The notes beneath the pieces were generated by a model. The model was not told the DNA's origin and did no database searches. It saw nothing but the letters and a program-made list of their open reading frames with translations. Of a DNA stretch of 64,000 bases, positions 57,471-64,000 are shown piece by piece. Each line of letters begins with the position of its first letter. Positions within the stretch are counted from its first letter, which is position 1. The stretch spans positions 1 through 64,000 of the forward strand of contig NZ_AJZD02000215.1 of the NCBI RefSeq assembly GCF_000272105.2, in the 5' to 3' direction. The translations under genes and the position numbers were made by a program. The stretch comes from Vibrio splendidus 12E03 (GTDB lineage: Bacteria; Pseudomonadota; Gammaproteobacteria; Enterobacterales; Vibrionaceae).

Positions 57471-57941
57471 ATGAAAGTGATCGAGGGTGGCTTCCCAGCG
57501 CCAAATGCAAAAATTGCTATCGTTATTGCTCGTTTCAACAGTTTTATTAACGAAAGTTTACTTTCTGGTGCAATCGATACTTTAAAGCGTCATGGACAAG
57601 TAAGCGAAGACAACATCACTGTTGTTCGTTGCCCTGGTGCAGTAGAACTTCCACTTGTAGCGCAGCGCGTTGCAAAAACAGGTAAGTTCGATGCGATTGT
57701 ATCTCTTGGTACAGTAATTCGTGGCGGTACACCTCACTTTGACTATGTTTGTAGTGAATGTAATAAAGGTTTGGCACAGGTGTCTCTGGAATATTCTCTT
57801 CCAGTAGCGTTTGGTGTTCTTACTGTTGATACGATCGATCAAGCTATTGAACGCGCAGGAACCAAGGCTGGTAATAAGGGTGCAGAAGCAGCACTTAGCG
57901 CACTTGAGATGATCAACGTTCTTTCTGAAATCGATTCCTAA
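57471..57941 (+). CDS. ribH: lumazine synthase RibH
   Basis: 156 residues from ATG 57471 (AAAGGAAGG upstream); a longer frame to 57297 is not supported. '[26 protein letters not shown]', '[43 protein letters not shown]' and '[31 protein letters not shown]' are typical. It makes 6,7-dimethyl-8-ribityllumazine from DHBP. The 295-bp gap after ribBX holds no gene. The ribH stop overlaps nusB. Confidence 0.95.
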   Translation: MKVIEGGFPAPNAKIAIVIARFNSFINESLLSGAIDTLKRHGQVSEDNITVVRCPGAVELPLVAQRVAKTGKFDAIVSLGTVIRGGTPHFDYVCSECNKGLAQVSLEYSLPVAFGVLTVDTIDQAIERAGTKAGNKGAEAALSALEMINVLSEIDS

Positions 57942-58408
57942 TGGGGGCCAGTGTGAAACCAGCCGCACGTCGTAACGCACGTCAATTTGCTCTACAAGCA
58001 ATTTATTCTTGGCAAATTACTAAAGAAAATATTGCTACCGTTGAAGAACAGTTCTTATCTGGTGGTAAGTATGATGAAGAAGAGCATCATGCTGCAGAGC
58101 CTGCTCTTGCTATGCCAGAAACAGACGTTGCATACTTCCGCGACCTATTAACTGGTGTTGCTCTTAGCCACATGGAACTTGATAGCAAGCTTCGTCCATT
58201 CGTATCTCGCCCTATGCAAGATCTGGATTTGATGGAACTAGCGCTTCTACGTTTAGCTATGTACGAGATGACTCGTCGCGAAGATGTACCATACAAAGTG
58301 GTTATCAACGAAGCTATCGAGCTTGCAAAAGTATTTGCAGCAGAAGACAGCCATAAGTTTGTTAACGGTGTGCTTGATAAAGCTGCACCGCACGTTCGTA
58401 AGAAATAA
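57941..58408 (+). CDS. nusB: transcription antitermination factor NusB
   Basis: 155 residues if ATG 57941 (overlapping the ribH stop as TAATG) is used, giving [11 protein letters not shown] as in other Vibrio NusB proteins; GTG 57953 (MKPAARR, as in E. coli, with a G-rich site upstream) is the alternative. The all-helical NusB fold shows '[16 protein letters not shown]' and '[37 protein letters not shown]'. It works with NusE at boxA RNA in rRNA antitermination. Confidence 0.94.
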   Translation: MGASVKPAARRNARQFALQAIYSWQITKENIATVEEQFLSGGKYDEEEHHAAEPALAMPETDVAYFRDLLTGVALSHMELDSKLRPFVSRPMQDLDLMELALLRLAMYEMTRREDVPYKVVINEAIELAKVFAAEDSHKFVNGVLDKAAPHVRKK

Positions 58409-58429
58409 GACGTTCGTATATTGAATCTA

Positions 58430-58457
58430 AAGGTCAGCTTTTATGCTGGCCTTTTTT
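58430..58457 (+). terminator. terminator between nusB and thiL
   Basis: AAGGTCAGC and GCTGGCCTT arms around TTTTAT, followed by a T-run. thiL must have its own promoter or rely on read-through. Confidence 0.85.
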
Positions 58458-58522
58458 GTAACTAAATTTCTGTGATATCCATAATTACGGCGATTTTTAT
58501 GAGACTAAAGATAGGGCATGTG

Positions 58523-59497
58523 ATGTCTGGCGAATTTAACCTGATTGAAAAATATTTTGTAAATCGACAACCACAACGTAAAGACGTTCTTCTGGCTGCT
58601 GGCGATGATTGTGCTTTGGTCAAAGCGCCGGGCAATGTTGAGATAGCGATCAGCACCGACACCTTAGTGGCTGGTACCCATTTCTTAGCTGAGGCGAATC
58701 CGGCTTGGGTGGCGCACAAGGCGTTGGCTTCCAATATCAGTGATCTTGCCGCTATGGGCGCAACGCCGGCGTGGGTCTCTTTTGCTTTAACTATGCCTGA
58801 AATCGACGAAGCATGGCTTGCTCCTTTCTGTGACTCTTTTTTTAAACTCGCAGACTACTTTGGTATTCAGTTAATTGGTGGCGACACCACCAAAGGCCCA
58901 CTAAGCCTGACACTGACTGTACAAGGCTTTGTTCCTGAAGGGCGAGCGCTGCGCAGAGATGGCGCGAAAGTGGGTGACTGGATTTACGTAACAGGTAACC
59001 TAGGTGACAGTAAAGCTGGCCTAGAGGTGCTACTTAACCCAGAGCAGAACAAAGCGAAGCCCTATGCTGCTGAGCTAGAAGAGAGACATTATGTGAGCAC
59101 TCCACGAGTGTTAGCTGGTCAGGCGCTAGTGAACCTTGCTTCATCGGCGATTGATATCTCTGATGGTGTTATTGCTGATTTAAAACATATCCTTAAGCGT
59201 TCTCAAGTTGGCGCGAGTATTGATGTAAGCACGCTGCCTATCTCTGCAGAATTACGTCAGTTCGCTCCTGATATCATTTCAGCTCAGCAGTATGCGCTAA
59301 CGAGTGGTGAAGAGTACGAGCTGTGCTTTACTGTACCAGAAGAGAATAAAGGGTCGTTGGAAAGTGCTTTGTCACACACAGGTACAAAAGTCACCTGCAT
59401 TGGCCAGATAAGACCTGTAGAATATTTTGAATTACACAATAATGGTGAACCACTAAGCTGGAACTTAACTGGTTACGATCACTTTAAGGTTAATTGA
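58523..59497 (+). CDS. thiL: thiamine-monophosphate kinase ThiL
   Basis: 324 residues from ATG 58523 (AGGG six bases upstream), giving 'MSGEFNLIEKYF', which lines up with E. coli ThiL; upstream in-frame ATGs at 58472 and 58499 are rejected. 'LAAGDDCALVKAPG', 'AISTDTLVAGTHFL', 'NISDLAAMGATPAW' and 'QLIGGDTTKGPLSLTL' form the ATP/Mg and substrate sites. It phosphorylates ThMP to ThDP. pgpA overlaps its stop (TGATG). Confidence 0.95.
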   Translation: MSGEFNLIEKYFVNRQPQRKDVLLAAGDDCALVKAPGNVEIAISTDTLVAGTHFLAEANPAWVAHKALASNISDLAAMGATPAWVSFALTMPEIDEAWLAPFCDSFFKLADYFGIQLIGGDTTKGPLSLTLTVQGFVPEGRALRRDGAKVGDWIYVTGNLGDSKAGLEVLLNPEQNKAKPYAAELEERHYVSTPRVLAGQALVNLASSAIDISDGVIADLKHILKRSQVGASIDVSTLPISAELRQFAPDIISAQQYALTSGEEYELCFTVPEENKGSLESALSHTGTKVTCIGQIRPVEYFELHNNGEPLSWNLTGYDHFKVN

Positions 59498-60003
59498 TGA
59501 CAAACCCACTTTCTCTTATTTCTCTTAAAAACCCTTGGCATTTCTTAGCAACGGGTTTTGGCAGTGGCTTATCGCCTATTATTCCCGGCACAATGGGCAC
59601 GCTTGCGTCAATTCCGTTGTACCTATTGTTGGTTCAGTTACCGTTTCCTGCTTACGTTGCCGTGGTGGTGGTAAGCTGCATGATTGGTATTAAGATCTGC
59701 CAAGTAACGTCTGACGATATGGGCGTGCATGACCACGGTTCTATCGTTTGGGATGAGTTTGCGGGCTTTTGGATCACCATGAGCTTAGTGCCTATGTTGA
59801 ATATCCCTGCTGATGACTGGAAGTGGCTGCTGACTGGTTTTGTGCTTTTCCGCTTCTTTGACATGGTGAAACCATGGCCGATTGGTTGGTTAGATGCACG
59901 AATTCACGGCGGTTTAGGTATCATGATTGACGATATTGTAGCGGGTATTATGGCGGCTATTTCGTTGTATGCCGTGGCACATTTCGCTGGTTGGTTAGTG
60001 TGA
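59497..60003 (+). CDS. pgpA: phosphatidylglycerophosphatase A
   Basis: 168 residues from ATG 59497, overlapping the thiL stop. 'PWHFLATGFGSGLSPIIPGTMGTLASIPLYLLL' and 'DDMGVHDHGSIVWDEFAGFWITM' match PgpA, with three to four membrane helices. It dephosphorylates phosphatidylglycerol phosphate at the inner membrane. Strong terminator follows. Confidence 0.94.
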   Translation: MTNPLSLISLKNPWHFLATGFGSGLSPIIPGTMGTLASIPLYLLLVQLPFPAYVAVVVVSCMIGIKICQVTSDDMGVHDHGSIVWDEFAGFWITMSLVPMLNIPADDWKWLLTGFVLFRFFDMVKPWPIGWLDARIHGGLGIMIDDIVAGIMAAISLYAVAHFAGWLV

Positions 60004-60037
60004 GCTAACTGAAAGACCAAACTAATTAGCAGATACT

Positions 60038-60067
60038 AAAAAGGTTGACCCTAGGGCCAACCTTTTT
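60038..60067. terminator. bidirectional terminator between pgpA and dxs
   Basis: AAAAAGGTTG and CAACCTTTTTT around a GC-rich centre (ACCCTAGGGC). It lies between the convergent pgpA and dxs genes. Confidence 0.88.
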
Positions 60068-60075
60068 TGTTTGCG

Positions 60076-60099
60076 GAGCTTACGAGCTTACGAGCTTAC
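60076..60099. repeat. three tandem copies of GAGCTTAC
   Basis: Exactly three 8-bp units, 9 bases before the dxs stop codon region (minus strand), just outside the coding region. A simple tandem repeat that may vary in copy number. Confidence 0.8.
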
Positions 60100-60108
60100 G
60101 TATTAAGG

Positions 60109-61992
60109 CTATTTAGCAAGGTAGTCAGAGATAGACTTCTCAATACCTTTCGCGTCCAAACCAAGCTCTTCATGCAGTTCGCCTTGCGTACCTTGAGCAA
60201 TGAACTTGTCTGGTAGGCCAAGGTTCAATACTGGCATCAGCAGTTTCTCTTGCATCAAGAATTCAATCACACCTGCGCCCGCACCACCTGCAATCGCATT
60301 CTCTTCGATAGTTACCAGAACATCGTGGTCAGCAGCAAGTTGTTTGATTAGAGCTTCATCGAGTGGTTTCACAAAGCGCATATCTGCAACCGTCGCATCG
60401 ATGGCGTCAGCGGCTTGAAGTGCACTCTCAAGGAAAGTACCGAAGCTTAAGATAGCGACTTTCGAGCCATCTTTTGCTTTTTCGCTTTCGCGAACGATAC
60501 GACCTTTACCAATCTCAAGCGCGGTAAATTCACTTTGTATCTCAGTGCCCATACCATTACCGCGAGGGTAACGAACGGCACTTGGACCTGTGTGCTGGTG
60601 GCCGGTGTAAAGCATTTGACGACATTCGTTTTCGTCGCTTGGCGCCATGATCACCATGTTTGGAATGCAACGCATAAAGCTTAAGTCGAACGCACCTTGG
60701 TGTGTTTGACCATCAGCGCCGACAAGACCAGCACGGTCGATAGCGAACATGACCGGTAAGTCCATGATAGCCACATCGTGGATCAGTTGATCGTAACCAC
60801 GTTGTAGGAACGTCGAGTAGATAGCGACTATCGGCTTATCACCCGCAATCGCCATACCGGTTGCTAGCGTCACAGCATGCTGCTCAGCAATCGCTACGTC
60901 GAAGTATTGTTCTGGGTACTCTTTCGAGAAACGCACCATGCCAGAGCCTTCACGCATTGCAGGCGTGATCGCCATCAGCTTAGGATCTTGCGCGGCCATA
61001 TCACACAGGAAGTCGCCAAAAATCTTAGAGAAAGTTGGTTTAGAGCTGGTGCTCTTAGGCAGACTTGAGTGTGCGGGATCGAATTTCGGTACGCCGTGGT
61101 AACCGATTGGATCTTTCTCAGCTGGCTCGTAGCCTTTGCCTTTCTTAGTCATGATATGCAGGAACTGAGGACCTTTAAGGTCTCTCATGTTCTTAAGCGT
61201 TTTAATCAGCTCATTGACATCGTGACCATCAATTGGGCCAATGTAGTTAAAGCCTAACTCTTCGAACATGGTGCCAGGGACTACCATGCCTTTTAGATGT
61301 TCTTCTGTACGACGAACCAGCTCTTTAATCGGCGGAACGCCTGATAGCACTTTCTTGCCGCCCTCACGAATTGACGTGTAAAGACTGCCAGAAAGAACTT
61401 GAGCTAGGTGGTTGTTTAGCGCACCTACGTTTTCAGAGATCGACATCTCGTTATCGTTCAGGATAACCAGCATGTCATTGTGAATATCGCCCGCATGGTT
61501 CATGGCTTCAAATGCCATACCTGCTGTAATCGCGCCATCACCAATCACACTCACGACTTTACGGTTCTTGCCTTCTTTCTTCGCACTGATAGCCATACCA
61601 AGTGCAGCACTGATCGACGTTGAAGAGTGACCAACAGAAAGGGTGTCGTATTCGCTCTCTTGACGCCATGGGAATGGGTGCAGTCCATCTTTTTGACGGA
61701 TAGTCGACAAGCGGTCGCGACGACCAGTAAGAATTTTATGCGGGTATGCTTGGTGGCCAACATCCCAAACCAACTGGTCAAAAGGCGTGTTGTACACATA
61801 GTGCAGAGCAACTGTCAGCTCCACTGTACCTAAGCCTGACGCTAAGTGACCGCTTGACTGGCTCACTGAGTTAAGAAGATAGGTACGTAATTCATCACAA
61901 AGCTGTGTAAGCGTCTCTTTTGGAAGTAGACGCAAATCCTCTGGCTTATCAGCCAAAGCAAGAGTTGGGTACTTTGATATATCAAGAGTCAT
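60109..61992 (-). CDS. dxs: 1-deoxy-D-xylulose-5-phosphate synthase Dxs
   Basis: 627 residues of the transketolase superfamily. TPP/Mg motif '[22 protein letters not shown]' followed by '[15 protein letters not shown]', catalytic His in '[16 protein letters not shown]', and the central '[15 protein letters not shown]'. First enzyme of the MEP isoprenoid pathway. It is last in xseB-ispA-dxs; gap to ispA is 21 bases. Confidence 0.96.
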   Translation of the reverse strand: MTLDISKYPTLALADKPEDLRLLPKETLTQLCDELRTYLLNSVSQSSGHLASGLGTVELTVALHYVYNTPFDQLVWDVGHQAYPHKILTGRRDRLSTIRQKDGLHPFPWRQESEYDTLSVGHSSTSISAALGMAISAKKEGKNRKVVSVIGDGAITAGMAFEAMNHAGDIHNDMLVILNDNEMSISENVGALNNHLAQVLSGSLYTSIREGGKKVLSGVPPIKELVRRTEEHLKGMVVPGTMFEELGFNYIGPIDGHDVNELIKTLKNMRDLKGPQFLHIMTKKGKGYEPAEKDPIGYHGVPKFDPAHSSLPKSTSSKPTFSKIFGDFLCDMAAQDPKLMAITPAMREGSGMVRFSKEYPEQYFDVAIAEQHAVTLATGMAIAGDKPIVAIYSTFLQRGYDQLIHDVAIMDLPVMFAIDRAGLVGADGQTHQGAFDLSFMRCIPNMVIMAPSDENECRQMLYTGHQHTGPSAVRYPRGNGMGTEIQSEFTALEIGKGRIVRESEKAKDGSKVAILSFGTFLESALQAADAIDATVADMRFVKPLDEALIKQLAADHDVLVTIEENAIAGGAGAGVIEFLMQEKLLMPVLNLGLPDKFIAQGTQGELHEELGLDAKGIEKSISDYLAK

Positions 61993-62013
61993 AGGTAATG
62001 CGCGCTTATTGTC

Positions 62014-62898
62014 TTAGTTCTTGCGCTCGATGACGTATCGGGCGAACTCTTCGAGTGACTGGGTATTGTATGGGATTGCAGCCAAAGCTTGAAGCGCTTC
62101 CTGTAGCAGAGTTTGCGCTTTTTCTTGAGCGCCCTCTAAACCTAACAAAGAAGGGTAGGTGCTTTTGTTCAATTCTTGGTCAGAACCCTGTGGTTTACCC
62201 AAAGTTTCAGTATCGCTAGTGATATCTAAAATATCATCTTGAACCTGGAATGCTAATCCAATGGCATCGGCGTACTTGTCTAATTGAGGCATCACTTCAA
62301 ACGCTTTTTCACCAGCAGCAAGCGCACCTAAACGAATCGCACATTTCATTAGCGCACCCGTTTTATTGCGATGAACTTCTTCTAACTCTTCTAGCGTGAC
62401 AGAGCGGTTTTCAGCTTCAATATCAAGTGCTTGTCCAATACACATACCTTGTGCACCAGAGGCTTCAGCTAGGCGTTGAATCATTTGAACGCGATTGCTT
62501 TCACCGTCAGCACTTAATGTACCTTCCGCAAGTATAGTAAACGCGAGAGTTTGTAGTGCATCGCCAGTTAAAATTGCCGTTGCTTCATCGTATTTGATGT
62601 GACAAGTCTGATGGCCACGACGCAGTTCATCGTCGTCCATTGCTGGAAGGTCGTCGTGAATCAGAGAATAGGCATGAATACATTCGATTGCAGATGCTGG
62701 AGTGTCGAGTTCTTCAGCGGTGCAGCCGAGCATTTCCCCTGTAATGTAGACAAGAAATGGACGTGCGCGTTTACCGCCTAAAAGTAACCCATAACGCATC
62801 GCGTTGATCAGGTTCTGATTTTGGTGTGGTAGGCGATCAAGCCAAAGGTTCAATTGCTCGTTATTACGTGCTTGATAAGACAATAAAGTCTCGATCAT
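62014..62898 (-). CDS. ispA: farnesyl diphosphate synthase IspA
   Basis: 294 residues from ATG 62898; ATG 62910 would add four residues. Aspartate-rich motifs 'LIHDDLPAMDDDELRRG' (DDxxxxD) and 'AFQVQDDILDITSD' (DDxxD) identify the prenyltransferase; 'GLLLGGKRARPFLVY' binds IPP. It makes farnesyl diphosphate from DMAPP/IPP. It starts about 20 bases after the xseB stop. Confidence 0.94.
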   Translation of the reverse strand: MIETLLSYQARNNEQLNLWLDRLPHQNQNLINAMRYGLLLGGKRARPFLVYITGEMLGCTAEELDTPASAIECIHAYSLIHDDLPAMDDDELRRGHQTCHIKYDEATAILTGDALQTLAFTILAEGTLSADGESNRVQMIQRLAEASGAQGMCIGQALDIEAENRSVTLEELEEVHRNKTGALMKCAIRLGALAAGEKAFEVMPQLDKYADAIGLAFQVQDDILDITSDTETLGKPQGSDQELNKSTYPSLLGLEGAQEKAQTLLQEALQALAAIPYNTQSLEEFARYVIERKN

Positions 62899-62918
62899 AG
62901 GGGATCTCATACAATTCG

Positions 62919-63161
62919 TTATTCTGGTTGTGGGTTAAAGTCACTAAGTTCTGCGTTTTCATCATTTTGCAGTAGGATGCTAACACGCTGTTCAGCATCA
63001 TTTAGTTTGCTTTGACCGGCACGAGCGAGGGAGATGCCTCGTTCGAACTTTTTCAGCGCATCATCTAAAGCTAGATCACCATTTTCTAGTTGATCAACCA
63101 AGCCATCAAGCTCTTCGATTGCTGCTTCAAAGCTCATATTTTCAGGTTTCTTAGTAGCCAT
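62919..63161 (-). CDS. xseB: exodeoxyribonuclease VII small subunit XseB
   Basis: 80 residues. The helical XseB pattern 'SFEAAIEELDGLVDQLENGDLALDDALKKFERGISLARAGQSKLNDAEQRV' is clear. It pairs with XseA to degrade single-stranded DNA into oligonucleotides. First gene of the xseB-ispA-dxs operon, a common arrangement in gammaproteobacteria. Confidence 0.94.
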   Translation of the reverse strand: MATKKPENMSFEAAIEELDGLVDQLENGDLALDDALKKFERGISLARAGQSKLNDAEQRVSILLQNDENAELSDFNPQPE

Positions 63162-63459
63162 AATAAATCTGCGTTTGGAAAGATGAACGAACGTTACCCT
63201 AGGCCGCTGAGATGGTCAAATGTAACCAAGAAATTTTGCTAGAAAGTTCGTTTTTAAGGGGCTTGAACGCACTTTGCTTGAATAACCTTAGCTTTATCGA
63301 GTTTATACGCTACGTATAAGAGCAAAGTAAGCCAATAGTTGGGATTCAAAAACGAAAAGTGTGATACTTAGGCCAAGAATTTACTAAAAGATCTTATAGT
63401 CTTGCCGATACAAAGATTATCGTCGACATAGAGCTACAAAAAAGCATGAGGAGTGCTCA

Positions 63460-64000
63460 GTGGATTTAGCAACCCTAATAGGTTTGATTGGTGGATTTGC
63501 CTTTGTAATTATGGCAATGATCCTAGGTGGAAGCCTCGGGATGTTCTATGACACGACATCCATTTTGATCGTAGTTGGTGGCTCAACCTTTGTTGTTCTA
63601 ATGAAGTTCACCATGGGACAGTTCTTTGGTGCGACTAAAATCGCAGGCAAAGCTTTTATGTTTAAAGCGGATGAGCCTGAAGATCTTATTGCGAAAGTTG
63701 TAGAGATGGCTGACGCTGCTCGTAAAGGTGGCTTCTTAGCACTTGAAGAGATGGAAATTAACAACAGTTTCATGCAAAAGGGCATCGACCTATTGGTGGA
63801 TGGCCATGATGGTGATGTGGTGCGTGCTGCACTGCAAAAAGACATAGCATTAACCACAGAACGTCACGAGCAGGGCGCGAAAGTGTTCTCTGCATTCGGT
63901 GATGTTGCCCCTGCGATGGGTATGATTGGTACCTTGGTTGGCCTGGTAGCCATGCTTTCGAACATGGATGATCCTAAAGCGATCGGTCCTGCGATGGCGG
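63460..64000 (+). CDS. pomA: sodium-driven flagellar stator PomA, 3' end outside window
   Basis: 180 codons are seen from GTG 63460 (GAGGAG six bases upstream), open to the window edge. 'MDLATLIGLIGGFAFVIMAMILGG' is the first helix, 'SILIVVGGSTFVVLMKF' the second, and 'GDVAPAMGMIGTLVGLVAMLSNM' the third, with the cytoplasmic loop between ('FKADEPEDLIAKVVEMADAARKGGFLALE') that contacts FliG. The sequence follows V. alginolyticus PomA nearly residue for residue. pomB is expected next. Confidence 0.95.
   Translation, partial: MDLATLIGLIGGFAFVIMAMILGGSLGMFYDTTSILIVVGGSTFVVLMKFTMGQFFGATKIAGKAFMFKADEPEDLIAKVVEMADAARKGGFLALEEMEINNSFMQKGIDLLVDGHDGDVVRAALQKDIALTTERHEQGAKVFSAFGDVAPAMGMIGTLVGLVAMLSNMDDPKAIGPAMA

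Overview
The window is chromosomal DNA from a Vibrio-like gammaproteobacterium. Supporting this are a PomA sodium-driven flagellar stator next to xseB-ispA-dxs, Crl, FrsA, Vibrio-type small proteins (DUF3622-like and DUF3332-like), an nrdR-ribD-ribE-ribBX-ribH-nusB-thiL-pgpA order, and an ebg/ygj galactoside cluster beside galETKM. There are no rRNA or tRNA genes, insertion sequences, phage genes or CRISPR arrays. Both ends are cut: the first gene lacks its 5' end and pomA lacks its 3' end.

Layout. (1) 1-14895 +: one long run of tightly spaced genes for a Tad (Flp) pilus: prepilin peptidase, an extra wHTH/AAA+ ATPase, RcpC/CpaB, secretin RcpA/CpaC, a small lipoprotein, three TadE/G-type pseudopilins, TadZ, TadA, TadB, TadC and TadD. 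It ends in a GT-C (STT3-like) membrane protein and a GT2 polyprenyl-phosphate-type glycosyltransferase, which together look like a pilus glycosylation module. (2) 15046-18834: ChrA chromate transporter with a divergent LysR regulator, then a MATE exporter. (3) 19227-31503 -: ebgR, ebgA, ebgC, two YgjI-like APC permeases, YgjJ-like outer-membrane-type protein and YgjK-like GH63 glucosidase. This matches the gene content of the E. coli ebg-ygj locus and looks like a complete pathway for a galactose-containing glycoside. (4) 31898-38088: Leloir pathway galE-galT-galK-galM with a perfect GalR-type operator, and a GalR-type repressor facing it. Related palindromic repeats lie in both gal intergenic gaps. 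(5) 38286-46147: accessory genes (CsaA-like, GGCT-like, NnrS, adenine deaminase, DUF3622, AstE-like, DUF3332, PepD). (6) 46148-47211: a 1 kb gap with a probable dual-function small RNA carrying a 28-codon ORF, then a purine permease, gpt, frsA, crl, proB and proA. (7) 53662-60003 +: nrdR, riboflavin operon, nusB, thiL, pgpA. (8) 60109-63161 -: xseB-ispA-dxs, with pomA divergent.

The most notable points are the tad-linked glycosyltransferase pair, the candidate dual-function RNA near 46.5 kb, the two galactoside permeases of an amino-acid-permease family, the gal repeat pairs, and several unassigned palindromic operators (nnrS, adenine deaminase, purine permease). All assignments come from reading the sequence and from memory of the families; no searches were run.
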